Source: Sperchopsis tessellata (lineage: Eukaryota; Arthropoda; Insecta; Coleoptera; Hydrophilidae). Taken from it: a DNA stretch of 28,750 bases. The notes under the pieces were generated by a model. It was not told the DNA's origin. It worked only from the letters and a program-made list of their open reading frames with translations, and searched no databases. The number at the start of each line of letters is the position of its first letter. The first letter of the stretch is position 1. The position numbers and the translations under genes were made by a program. Shown one piece after another: positions 10,113 through 20,260 of the stretch. The stretch covers positions 1-28,750 of the forward strand of contig JAWQRN010000521.1 of the NCBI GenBank assembly GCA_033557685.1, given 5' to 3'.

Positions 10113-13100
10113 ACGCCATGGGTTAGGAGGCTACAATATGTTGTAATTATTCTGCATACATGTTTTTCATTATCTTATTAGAAGGAAATGTTTATCAGAA
10201 GAATTTTGTCCATAAATATATATAAAAAAATAAAAATTGCTCTTTTAATAAGAGTTTTGTAACCAGATAGTCGCTATTGCTTTGTAGTTAATCTAATAGC
10301 TCAGAATCTAGAAAATATTTGAAAAAATAAACTAACTAAATGTATGTATGAAATAAAATATGAAGCTTGTTGATTAATAGTTATTAATTCCAACTGTAGT
10401 GAACCATCAACAAAGATTCACATTATGAACAAGGGCAAAGGAGTGCACCTCTTTGGTTTATAATTACAAATGTATAAACTTAGATCATTTGAAAATGTGA
10501 TGCTAGTTATAGAAAAATTAAGTACTATATTAAGGTAGTTAAATTCCCCAAAAATGTATGAAAGTAAATAAAATGATTGGAAAAGAATTTGGAATTGTAT
10601 GGTTTTGCACCATTTTTCCATCTGTTTTGTAAAATATCCTTCATTCCAACAGATTTGATAATGTATAATTTTAAATCAAGGTAATTGTAATGTATATATT
10701 TAAAAATGTATCCCATATGAGCTGCTGGTGTATAATAAATTCATTTAATGGAGATAAAGTATGTAGATAGAATAAAAGAAAACTTATCTAAAATCTTGAA
10801 AAACATACAAAATTAGCAATAGCCAATAAGATATTCTGCTTGTAGATTGTTTTTAACTATTTAAAATGCATTCCTTTTCTACATTTTTCTAACTCTAACA
10901 GCAGTCTTGTGAAGTAACATTAATTTATTATTTCAGATTTATTTGGTCATATCATGTAGCTACTTTGCAACATATATATAAATTAATTTCTTAACAAGTA
11001 GTTTGAATGAACGAGAATGATTTTAACAATGCTGCAAGAACAGGAACTTTTCATGATACTTTAATACGAATCTATAAGCTAAAAAAATCTTCAATTGAAA
11101 ACTAGTCACTACACTAATTTATAAAGATACTACAGATTTAATTTGACTCGTACAGATGGTCTTTCAAGATCATCACTAATTATTAGTCTATCCTGACAAT
11201 TTAATTGTATGTACCTTGCAACATACCTTAATACCTATTAATGTAATCGCCCTTTGTTTGCTTTTGAATTCGTACGTATGTATTGCATTACAATATTACC
11301 TTTAAGTAATGATTTATTGGATTGGTAGGAACCTGCTTAGTATTTTTGTTATTCTGTTTTAAGTTATTACTATTGCTGAAGCACTGTCAAATCTAGAAGG
11401 GTAACAATAACATGTCATATTTATAATAATAATCACCGAAAACCGTAAAACATACTTTGAAAATCTGCTGTTCCACACGTGTGGATATTTAAATTTGGCA
11501 AGCGAGTTTGCAAAATACTAATTCTGTAAGTCTACTGTAAAGACATGATGAAGCATATTTTTGTAGATTTAAAGGTAATTGAAGCAATAATTTTGTTATG
11601 AGGAAAATAAAGTGAGAATAGCATGAAAGGTTATATAGTGTGACTAATTTATATTGTCAAAACTTGGCAAGAGAGCTGTATTTTTACTTCTAAATCTTCC
11701 CAAGCTGCATTAATTTGACTGATTTTAGTTATCTGTTCACATTCTGAGAGATGAGTCTAAGATTATTAAAAAACAAATAAAATGCATTGAAATATACAGA
11801 AGAGAGCTATAATGATGGAAATAAGTATCTGCATAGTAATGGAAAAAAAAGCAAATACATATTTGTAATTTAAGCGTGAACGATGGATCAGAGAATACCT
11901 ACTCAGTAACCTAACTAACCTTTATCTTTATTTTTCGGAGATAATTGTGTTTATTTATTCAAGGCAGTTGTATTACGTTAACTCCTTTGAAACAATAACA
12001 ATAAAATTTCTTACGATGGATATATTTTTAATGATTACATTTCAATATGTGTTAAGAATGTAGATCTTTTATATGCGAAAGTTAAGTACATAATCTGGGT
12101 TGCATCGTTCTTATTGATAATTAGTATGGTTAGAAAACATGTTTTCTTTTTGTGGTGGTATGGTTTGTTATACATTTAGTATATAAATATGCTGATATCT
12201 AATCAGTCAAAAACAACCACAGTTTAGATATCAACTTGTTAATTGATATATACGTGATGTTAAGAAATTTTGAAGAATAACTGGTCAGAATCACACAACA
12301 AAGAAGAATGTGAAAATTTTTGAGGTGTAAAACAACCAGTTTGGAATTAGGATGTCGTTTATAGGCAATAAGTGTTACATGAATTTTATAGTGACCAAAA
12401 GAGCCAAAGTGTTTTACAGAGATAAAGGTGTTGGAATGGAAAAATAATACTTTTGTTATTTGAAGCATAAAGGATGAGGATTGTGAAAAATTTGTCAAAA
12501 TGACCTAGAATTAATGGAATATTTGTACTATGTGTAGTTCAAATGCATGTAGTGGGGGTATCATGATATGTAGTTGGCCTCTAATTATGTCTGCACCCTT
12601 TATCAGCACTCTTGAGTTTTTGTCAAAAATAGTCATTTCTTTAAATTATTTATGAAAAATTAAACTGGTACTACGAGTCTTATCTAAAATTTTATTGTGA
12701 CCATTAAAATCTCGTTTCACCGAATTTGGAGATTCTAGACTTATCATAACCCATCTCTCCTGCAGAACTTAAAAATGTTTGCTTATTATAGTTTTATTTT
12801 AGCCAGAATAGAGTGAAATAGAGAAGGCTTATTTCTAGCAGACCCTACCGTAAAGGGAATTAACCAGTGCATGTAGTTAGTTTTACTCCACTTTGAAAGT
12901 GCCCCTAGTAGGCTACCAACATTGGGAACTTGTTCGTTGCTGCAAGCGTTTCAGACAAATGGTGAGCCTTTGCTCCAACCGCCTAGCCATTTATTTTAAC
13001 ACGCATAAAATTTATTTTGCAAACTCCATTCTGTGAAGAAGATAAAATGGCATTAATATTTATAATGTTGATGGGTGCAACTAAATTTTAAATTTTAGAT

Positions 13101-14465
13101 TATAGAAATCATACATTCGTTAATAATTTTTACAATCCTTTACGTCCAATTATTTTAAGATCTTGTCTTTCTGCAGATTTGACAAATAGAAAATTATTTT
13201 TATTATTATTTTCAAGTAATTTCGAATATTCATATTTTTATTTAGAAATTGAGTCATCAACATCTGACTTTATGCACATGTGAGGACAAGAACATTTTAT
13301 AAATGTTTTATTTAAGAATATTTCAGAATCGACTGAAGGTAAATAATTTTTGAATTTATTAAAATTAACACAAGATTCTCACTGTCTGATATCCCTGTGT
13401 GACATTGCAAAATAGAAGTCTAGAACACCATTACATATCAGGAAAATAGTTGTATCTTTAGTGGCATTACTAAGTGAAAATATGAAAAATAGTCTTGGAG
13501 AGAAGCCATTTAGAGATCATCAACTTAAGAAGAAGTAGCGAAAACATAGTGGTAATAAGTATTCCTAGATACCTATAAGAAGCGCCATCGAGTAGAATGA
13601 AATTGTAAACTATGCTAGTTTGGTACTTATTAACAGTATTTATACGTGCATCTCAATAACTACTTACTCTACTCTGCTATATTGAGATACGGGTAATTGT
13701 ATTAGATATGGCTGATAAGTCAAATTCAAAAACTCTACGCTGAATTTTTGAATAAAACCAGTCAGAATATATAAAAGTGTCTCTCGGGAAATTCCTACAT
13801 ATATCCAACATAATTCAGAGTATGTGTATGCATGTAGGATTTCAACATGTAACTGCACTGAGAATTTATATAAAAATAGAGGAAACCTAAATAGTAATAA
13901 TTACAACATATATTATTATGTAAATCTACAGCAAAAAACATCTTAAAAATAAGTATACACAAACACGTTCTACAGTGGTCACAGTTATCTGGGATATTAA
14001 AATGTCTCATTGGCCCGCAGTACTTGGTTGGAAAACTTTTTTCCCTCATGTAACTGTGTTCTGCGCTATAATGGCTTTTAATCTTGGGCAAGGTGAAGTT
14101 AACCCAAGCACAAATAACTAATCCCATTACAAGTTGCGTAGGATGTACCCTTTTTATAAAGTTTATTACTAGTAAGAGAATGCTAGTGACAAAATGTATA
14201 TATATCGAGTGCGATGTATATGTATTAGGTAATTATTGAAATTCGGGAATCAACTGCTCGTAAAATATAATTGTACAGTTTAATTAACTTATTGTATTTG
14301 TAATATTTTACACATGACATCTGTAATTAAATTATTTTATCTTCTGCAATACATGATCATTTTCATGCAGGACATATCTGAGATACATACTATAAATTGA
14401 AACTAAATTTATTATTTCAATAATTTTTTGATGTATATATATATATATGTATTTCAATTTTGTAG
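10113..14465. other. Long AT-rich stretch with no recognised gene
   Basis: About 4.3 kb in which I see no coding region, RNA gene or repeat family shared with the rest of the window. The longest frames (12199-12498, 13664-13858 and 13795-14127, all minus) give K, I, F, N and Y-rich translations with no recognisable domain. The 13795-14127 frame contains several cysteines and a short CGPMRHFNIPDNCDHCRTC segment, not matched to any family. A short TA tract lies at 14434-14449. Confidence 0.55.
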
Positions 14466-14962
14466 GTAGACTTTCAAATCTTCTTATTTTCCGGGAGATG
14501 AACATGTGTTGTTTATTTTTGCCGTCCTTTCATCCACTGTTACAGAGAACATAAAGACATGTAGCTCTTAAAAGTGCCAAGTGTAAACTGCCATGAAGCT
14601 CTAAAGCCATTTAGCTGTAAAAAGTGATAAGTATAGACTGATATGTAATTCTCAAAAAGATTTAGTCGTAGACTAGTCTTCTATGACTAACATTTTTGAG
14701 ATTTATATATCTTCTATACTTAACACTTTTTAGAGCTACATGGCACTTTACAATTAATACTAGACTTATATGACTAATATTTTTGAGAGATACATATCTG
14801 TCTATACTTAGCACTTTTTAGAGTAGTCTACACCTAGTAGGCGCGGTTTACACTTTGCACTTTTAAGAGCTGTGTGTCTTGATAATGTCTCTTCAGTGGT
14901 GGACGAAATGTTGTCAAAAGCAGAAACCAAAATACAGCTGCCTCATAGAAAACATAAAGATA
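14466..14962. repeat. Foldback repeat, copy B
   Basis: The left arm starts near ATCTTCTTATTTTCCGGGAGAT, continues with GCCGTCCTTTCATCC and ACATGTAGCTCTTAAAAGTG, then several tandem subrepeats (CTGCCATGAAGCTCTAAAG, TTTAGCTGTAAAAAGTGATA, AGTATAGACTGATATGTAAT). The right arm repeats these in reverse complement (CTATACTTAACACTTTTTAG, GCACTTTTTAGAG, GCACTTTTAAGAGC) and ends in TTGATAATGTC...GGACGAAATG...CAAAAGCAG. The axis lies near 14695. The arms are more diverged than in copy C, and the outer part of the right arm fades after about 14962. Confidence 0.85.
14878..14912 (+). other. Hammerhead-like core block in foldback copy B
   Basis: Reads TTGATAATGTC, a 12-nt loop, then GACGAAATGT. GUC and GAC can pair as stem II in the position expected of a hammerhead, followed by GAAA. 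The canonical CUGANGA box is degenerate (UUGAUAA). Probably inactive; noted as a conserved relic. Confidence 0.4.
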
Positions 14963-16084
14963 CATGTATTTCGTTTTTAATTTGTCACACATTAGTCACA
15001 ATCCATCATCTTAACCACTTTATTAACAAACCACAAAATTACTACTCGACAATAAACCACTGATACTAGAAATAATTCATACAATTCAAGTTGCAAAATA
15101 GTATTGGTCACAAATGATCCACAAGTGCAGAAAAAGCTTATTTAACATTTCTAAAATCTCACTTCTATATAGACTGACTACCTAAGATAGATAAACCTTC
15201 AGGACCGAAAAATCCCAAGGATTCGAAACTCCTCCCATTTAGTAGAACCGATTTTTAGTGGAGCTTCTACGAATTAAATAATTAGGTTTTATGTTTTAAT
15301 TCACCAAACTACCCTTCGATTATATGAGCATCATCAGCGATTTACTGAGAAGGAACGGTTCATTTCAAAATATTACACTGCTTACTGACATTTGTCTTAG
15401 GTCTACTAGTTTTACGATCAAAGTTCTGAAGCGGTCATGAGTTCCCCGATCTGTTGTTGGCATTGGAATAACCAGTAGTATCATCCTCTGATGTAAAACC
15501 CAAATGGCGGTTCCATTACGTGAATGACAAGTTTATTATATAGTCGTAGGGATAGATGCATTTTTCAGTCAAATAAATTCACAACGTGCCAATATTTGTT
15601 GGAAACTGGATCAACAATATGCATGTCCCTGATGTATTGATGAATCGTAAATCCTATTGTGCGCTTTTCCATGATGTTCATCGTCCCATACTTAAACCCT
15701 CCCATATTAACAGGGGCATGCATGCATTGTCATATAATCCGTATCAGAAAAGTCGTATGATGCAACTCAACTTTCCTAGAGCTGCGTAAAGTCGCCGATG
15801 CGCTTTTAGTCAATGCATATAATTTTTCGGGTTTTAAACAGTCAGTAAGACTTTTCAGGAATTCATCTATCACAGGCAAAAAACTCATGAGAATAAAGTA
15901 ACAGCCTTTCTATCGACAAAATCGCACGCATTCATCAAACCTATATTCTCTCCTATGTAAAAGATATCGCAGGTTCTTCCATATTTTCCTTTGTTCTTGG
16001 AGTAAGATTTGTTGACTACAGCACCCCTTTCACACTTACGTGATTGATGGAGTTTACACTCCTTATCTTCCAGAGACGTAAACA
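14963..16084. other. Unassigned stretch upstream of the Jockey-type LINE
   Basis: Less AT-rich than the DNA to its left, especially from about 15200. The plus-strand frame at 15586-15789 and the minus-strand frame at 15885-16181 (contains KECKLHQSRKCERG) have near-normal amino-acid composition, but I recognise no family. The first could be a decayed 5' UTR or gag N-terminus of the LINE that follows. On the minus strand at 15300-15345 the sequence CGCTGATGATGCTCATATAA followed by TCGAAGGG carries a perfect CTGATGA box. Confidence 0.5.
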
Positions 16085-16420
16085 TCAGATTTTGGCCTAT
16101 TTTGTTTTCCAAAATTACAGTTAAGGAAGTCAGTCGGCTAGTCAGGTCTTCGATGCCCCTTGTCCGGGTGAAACGCACCAACTCAGAAGTTTGCTATGAT
16201 ATTCGATATGTTCTCCACCTGTAAAGGGTGAAAGCAAATATGAAGGAAATATTCCAATTCAATGTGAGAAGCTTGGATGCGACAACTCCCCCAGGTGCGT
16301 TAAGTGCTGCGGGACACACGTAGCATCAGCATGCTCTGAATCCCCCCGCCCCATTGCGTAAACTTTGACAGCGACCATACTTGAAGGCCAAGTAAAATAA
16401 AATGTGCTGAAAGAGGTCCC
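16085..16420 (+). pseudogene. Jockey-type LINE ORF1 (gag) remnant with zinc knuckle
   Basis: The plus-strand frame from about 16254 reads PIQCEKLGCDNSPRC, then VKCCGTHVASACSES, and stops at about 16350. This matches the order of the nucleocapsid-like CCHC knuckles of Jockey-clade ORF1 proteins, which bind element RNA. The second knuckle is C-x2-C-x3-H-x4-C, one residue short of the usual C-x2-C-x4-H-x4-C. In the first, the second cysteine and the histidine are blurred. A further decayed knuckle-like stretch (CAYSRCAHATLKLHMG) occurs near 16540-16590. The upstream gag body is not readable. The endonuclease motifs that follow on the same strand support the call. The overlapping minus-strand frames here are shadows. 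Confidence 0.7.
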
Positions 16421-16699
16421 AGGAGGAAGGCACATTGCCAGAAGCAGTTCTCCGACAAGCACAGGTCATCCCACGTAAACATGAAACTGCAGTTACTCGA
16501 CCACATACATCAGCAGTCTTCTCCACGTTTCCAACTGCAGTTGTGCTGTGCGTACTCCAGATGTGCGCACGCAACATTAAAGCTGCATATGGGCATAGAG
16601 AACCGTCCCCAGGATGGTAGGATCCTCTCCTGGAAACATTCTACCGTTACTGACCTTGCACACAACTTACTCACGAACGTCGCCTTAAGTACTTAGTTC

Positions 16700-17170
16700 A
16701 CGGAACGCAAACGGAATCTACCAGTAGTTTTTGAGCTCGAAACCTTCTTGTACGACAACGATGTTGAGATCAACTTATTCAAGAAAGGCGCCTCAAACTA
16801 TATTATACCATTTTAGTCCCTAATTGCACTTCATAAATAAGAAACATAATGGAGGCGGTATCGCAATCCTCATTAAGTCTTCAATTGATCACTCACTTCA
16901 ACCAGTTTTTATCTTTTTGCTTATCGAAGCGATAGCCGTCGAAGAGACGCTGAATTACGACAGCAGGCTCTTATAAATCTTCTCTCTGCCAATTTGGATA
17001 TATTGCACCCAGATCACACCACCATTCTCTTTGGGAGAACAGCAGAGTCACTACTCCGATAATACTTCACAGAACACTAAGACATTTGTGCTGGACCTGA
17101 CCTGAGACTGGTACATTATACTCTAATCATATTCCAGTTCTAAAATTGACACGGGTTTGTTTGTTTACTC
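16700..17170 (+). pseudogene. Jockey-type LINE endonuclease domain remnant
   Basis: The AP-like endonuclease opens ORF2 of Jockey/CR1 LINEs and nicks the target site. Readable pieces: NANGI (16704-16718); after a frameshift ELETFLYDNDVEINLFKKG (16733-16790), normally NGL---ELE-FL---DIDIxLISETH; SNYIIPF; then in another frame GGGIAILIKSSIDHSL (16851-16898) followed by IEAIAVE, normally ARGGxAILIKSSI-H and EAxAV. Further on, HTTILFGRTAESLLR and FVLDL mark the region that normally precedes the SDH motif. The catalytic Glu of the SETH motif is not recognisable. Frameshifts and stops are frequent. Confidence 0.82.
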
Positions 17171-17264
17171 CTAAGTTACGTACCCGTATACATTGGCCAT
17201 ACTGTGAGCGTCTCACAAGCGACTAGCTCACTATCGTCTCAGACATTGCCACTATAAATGTCAT

Positions 17265-17738
17265 TAACCTTAACAAGCCAGGAAGGAACATAAAGTTACC
17301 TCAGAGCTACCTCTCGATCGGCTTTCTTCTCTCCGTAACGAAATTCTTGAAAAGGTAATTCTAAAGCATCTGCATTCGGTCACAGAGTGAAAAGTCCCAG
17401 ACGAACAATTCTGATTTAGAGCAGTTCACTCCACGTCCCTTCAGAAACTTCTAGTTGGCGGATATATTCAATCATAAAACTACACAGGGGCTATTTTCCT
17501 TGATAGTAAATTTTTAATTAGGTCTGGCGCAACCGCCTTATCTTAAAGTCAATCTTAGACTGTAGGTTGAGTGTCGTATTCATTTGTTGAACATTTACCT
17601 TGCAACACTAGGCAAATCATTAACACGGTTTCCACCTGGTAACACATTTTCTTCCGATTTCTGACCTATTTCTTAAAATATTCATGAGCCTTAACACTCA
17701 AATCCTCCCAATGTGCAACCATCATGCTAAATATGAAT
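17265..17738 (+). pseudogene. Jockey-type LINE reverse transcriptase, cut by foldback copy C
   Basis: Continuation of the same LINE. Motifs across three frames: NKPGRN (17274-17291, normally KPGK); SYLSIGFLLSVTKFLK with the alternative frame NEILEKVILKHLHSVTE (normally SYRPISLLS...KILEK); PDEQF--RAVHSTSLQKLLV, normally PDEQFGFRxxHST-QxLR; TGAIFLDS (17484-17507), the start of motif A with its Asp; NRLILKLILDCRLSVVFI, normally H-GLI-KL----LP--; and near 17690 a decayed LNTQILPMCNHHANM resembling the segment around the YADD box. The reading is lost exactly where the palindrome starts at 17739. After the palindrome (from 18215) I do not see the RT resume. Confidence 0.85.
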
Positions 17739-17790
17739 AAATTTCTACAGGTTTTCCGGTAGATAACCGTGTATTGGCTTTTGCTTTTGC

Positions 17791-17827
17791 CGACGTTTCG
17801 TCCGCCGTTGCAGGGGACATCATCAAG
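17791..17827 (-). other. Hammerhead-like core block (left arm of copy C)
   Basis: On the minus strand: CTTGATGATGTCC, loop CCTGCAACGGC, GGACGAAACGTC. GUCC/GGAC can form stem II next to GAAA, with a UUGAUGA box upstream. A hammerhead needs CUGANGA; here the first C is U. A short GGC...GCC hairpin lies after GAAACGTC where stem III would be. Relic or look-alike; catalytic activity is not expected from this copy. Confidence 0.45.
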
Positions 17828-18103
17828 ACATGTAGCTCTTAAAAGTGTTAATTATAGATTGCCATGTAGCTCTGAAAAGTGCTAGTTGTAGGTACCGACC
17901 AGCTCTAAAAAGTACTAATAATATAATAACCTGTAGCTCTCACATGTTTTAATTAAGAAATAATAATTTTATTTCTTGACTAGTACTTGTGAGAGCTACA
18001 TGTTATTATATTATTAGCACTTTTTAGAGTTGGTCGGCACCTACAACTAGCACTTTTCAGAGCTACATGGCAATCTATAATTAGCACTTTTAAGAGCTAC
18101 ATG

Positions 18104-18140
18104 TCTTGCTTATGTCCCCTGCAACGGCGGGCGAAACGTC
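18104..18140 (+). other. Hammerhead-like core block (right arm of copy C)
   Basis: Mirror of the left-arm block: CTTGCTTATGTCC, loop, GGGCGAAACGTC. The TTGATGA box is changed to TTGCTTA, so this arm is further from a hammerhead than its partner. Confidence 0.4.
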
Positions 18141-18214
18141 GGCAAAAACAAAAGCCAACACACGGTTATCTCCCGGGAAACCTGAAGAAATTTACTATGG
18201 CCATGGAAGTCTAC

Positions 18215-18750
18215 GTACTGAATTATGATTAAATTTGTTTAAATTTGTTTCATGGTACCCTAAAAGCTGTTTTCTGTCTAGTGCATTTGTTTGCTAATAC
18301 ATCTTCTCTTGACAATCGTATGTGGAAAAAGTAAAAAGACTCAAAGATACGCCAGTTGAAAACTTCCCACGTTACTCGATATATAAAGTAATGACAAGAA
18401 TAAATCTGGGTAAACTGAGTGTGGCTGTGGCGAAATGCATTAATTATAGTTATCTTTCACCTTAGAACTATATTCTTTGTTCTACACATATAAATGTCAT
18501 TTTGTGGTAATGTGTACACGAACCTGTATATATTTAAAATAGATTTGTATATCATCTTACATACTTCAGTAAAGTGTTTTTTAAAGTACACCGATTTAAA
18601 GCTTATTTAACGTCGTCCATGTTGTAAATTACCTAACAATGACAACAGGTATTCTACCGTCGTGTAAATAACCTTATCTCCAATTTTGGCGAATTTGATA
18701 TTATATATCCTTATACACATCAATTGTTTTCTGAAGGAACCAATGAAATC
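18215..18750. other. Non-coding stretch
   Basis: No recognisable RT continuation of the LINE cut at 17739, and no other gene or repeat identified. Confidence 0.5.
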
Positions 18751-19289
18751 TTAGATGGTGAGAGAATAATTTAAACTTCCAAAAAATAAGTCTACTTCTG
18801 TCTTCTTTTCGGTCATCACGATGTTATCTGAACTCTTTTCAAGAAAATCTTCCCCTGCGATCTCTATCGCCAAACTGAGCCCTTTTATCGCCCCCTCCAT
18901 CTCACGATTTCCCCAATCATTACGATTTATATCATTACGACGATCTCTGTCTTTAAGTAAAATGTTTATTTGTACTGTAAGCACTGACACCACCTTCATG
19001 TATTGATTATTCGTCTCTTCTAGATTCGGATTCACGAAGACTTGCTGCTTTCTATGCTTCTATTTTTTTAGGTTCTTCAGCAAGCTTAGCTTTACCTTTT
19101 TCCTAAACGAATATCTTAATTTGGCTGATCATTTTGGAGCTCCTCCAACTTTGCTAGATGTAACATCGGCACTTATCTGCCATGGCGAATCGCTCTCTTA
19201 GATTTCTCACGTAGTGTCCCAACACTCATCCTCTAAAGTTATTCTCTCAATTGATACAATGTCTTCATTATTCTTTTGGCGTTGACAGT
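18751..19289 (-). other. Unassigned coding-like minus-strand sequence next to gypsy remnant A
   Basis: A minus-strand frame of about 94 codons (18751-19035) has charged, low-K/I/F composition (DRDRRNDINRNDWGNREMEG), and upstream of it on the same strand is KAKLAEEPKKIEA-KAASLRES (about 19035-19100), which looks like the charged helical stretch found in some retroelement gag proteins. It lies downstream of the pol linker of gypsy A, where integrase would be expected, but no HHCC or DDE motif is visible. It may belong to a different, nested element. Function not assigned. Confidence 0.35.
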
Positions 19290-19655
19290 ATGCACCGTCT
19301 TCTTGAAAGAGCGTCCGCGTTACCATGAGAGGATCTTCTTCAGTGTTTAGGGAGCCTTTAGTTTACATTCTATTCTCCAGAAGTCATTACTGCTTTACCA
19401 AAATCTAGAACACCATTTTGCTTATTTAGATAGATTTCCAGTAAACATTCATCTACCAGTAACCTATGACTGAATTTTCTTACTTCCAACTCTGAAGGTA
19501 ATATCAGCCATACATTATACTGGTGCAAACCCTCCAGTTGCAATGTGAATACGACAAAATATTGCAATAGATTTTAAACAGTCGTTTTTCACAACTTCAA
19601 GTCAAGTCTCATTCAAAGATTTGCTCCTGTGTCGATCACTAAATTTGTTAAGCTG
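19290..19655 (-). pseudogene. Gypsy A: protease remnant joined to a pol linker (RT and RNase H missing)
   Basis: Reading downward on the minus strand: LVIDTGANL (19618-19645) holds the D-T-G-A active-site motif of the retropepsin, which cuts the element polyprotein. Then after frameshifts come LQLEGLHQYNVWLILPSELE, HRLLVDECLLEIYLNKQNG and VLDFGKAVM (19370-19567), the flap and the usual DE-CLLG-DFL---GVLDFG C-terminal part. Only about 40 nt further, SHGNADALSRR (19297-19330) appears. This motif normally sits between RNase H and integrase, nearly 2 kb downstream of protease. The RT and RNase H coding region has therefore been deleted from this copy. Confidence 0.85.
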
Positions 19656-20260
19656 TCTTCAGTGAATCTCTTTTTCATGACGCTGTCATAATGGTGTTGT
19701 ATTTGGGGCACAGGTATACATTGGAGCCCTTCAGAGTACCGGGCTGCATTTGCTCCTTCATGCTGGCTTTTACTAGTTTTCCTGGTCGCCTTCGGAATCT
19801 TCATCGTTCCAGAGACGCTGCTATATTCCCTTATTATCGGCACATTGAGCTTGAAGTTGGCCTCTCTGATCTCACGTCCAGCAGGTGCGAGGTTTTCTAT
19901 CTTGCATACGAATGGTGTTTTAGTCAGTGCGTGCTTCACGAATCTTCATAATATTCCGTGCCGAGCACTCTTGCTTTTAGCTCCGTGTGGTGTTCAAGCT
20001 TCAACTTTTGGTTGTCAAATATTTTATCTAAAGCCGCTACTAATGTCTCGTAATCGTCTAGAGCATTTGCTGGTATTATTTCCAAAATCTCTAACCCACG
20101 GCCACGTAGAGCTATATATGAGTGCTGCAGCTTTATCAGCACCATTCCATACATAGGTTGCAGTACCATGCAGTTGTTCCTTCGGAAATATAGGTGGCTT
20201 TAATTTTTGTCCGGTGCTACTAATCTAGTACCCACGGCAATTTGACCTGTATTTTTCTGT
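19656..20260 (-). pseudogene. Gypsy A: gag remnant
   Basis: Minus-strand frames give KPPIFPKEQLHGTATYVWN (about 20140-20195), ALRGRGLEILEIIPANALDDY, then ETLVAALDKIFDNQKLKLEH and HTELKAR (about 19950-20100). These match the gag of a Ty3/gypsy lineage, normally K-P-FDG---W, A-LRG-AL-VLQ-IP, DYE-LV-AL--RFG-QHL and HTELK-R. Gag forms the particle that packages element RNA. Downstream, a 108-codon frame (19613-19939) runs into the protease without a clear CCHC knuckle. Frames shift at least twice. No LTR or primer-binding site is recognised upstream (20260-20700). Confidence 0.83.

Larger units (their letters stand above)
17739..18214. repeat. Foldback repeat, copy C: near-perfect 455-bp palindrome
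   Basis: Left arm 17739-17963 and right arm 17969-18193 are reverse complements with only scattered mismatches, around a 5-nt spacer centred on 17966. Each arm reads outward to inward: AAATTTCT-CAGGTTT-CCGG, AGATAACCGTGT-TTGGC, TTTTTGCCGACGTTTCG-CCG, CCGTTGCAGGGGACAT, then about four tandem 33-36 bp subrepeats of the type CATGTAGCTCTNAAAAGTGC followed by TAATTATAGATTGC. An extra terminal block (ACTATGGCCATGGAAGTCTACG) at the right end to 18214 matches 4325-4350 and so belongs to the family. No transposase is encoded. Inverted terminal organisation is known for Penelope-like element copies and for foldback transposons; which applies is not decided. Confidence 0.95.

Noticed and set aside
12199..12498. 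Minus-strand frame of 99 codons as a gene
   Set aside because: Rich in I, K, F, S and N, with no domain, no splice context and no neighbouring coding signal.
16259..16696. Several overlapping frames of 60-83 codons on both strands
   Set aside because: The plus-strand reading with CCHC knuckles and the following endonuclease motifs explains the region. The others are shadows in a less AT-rich, decayed LINE.
17791..18140. A functional hammerhead ribozyme
   Set aside because: The CUGANGA box is UUGAUGA or worse in every copy, and I cannot form convincing stems I and III with a cleavable UH site. It is reported only as a hammerhead-like relic.
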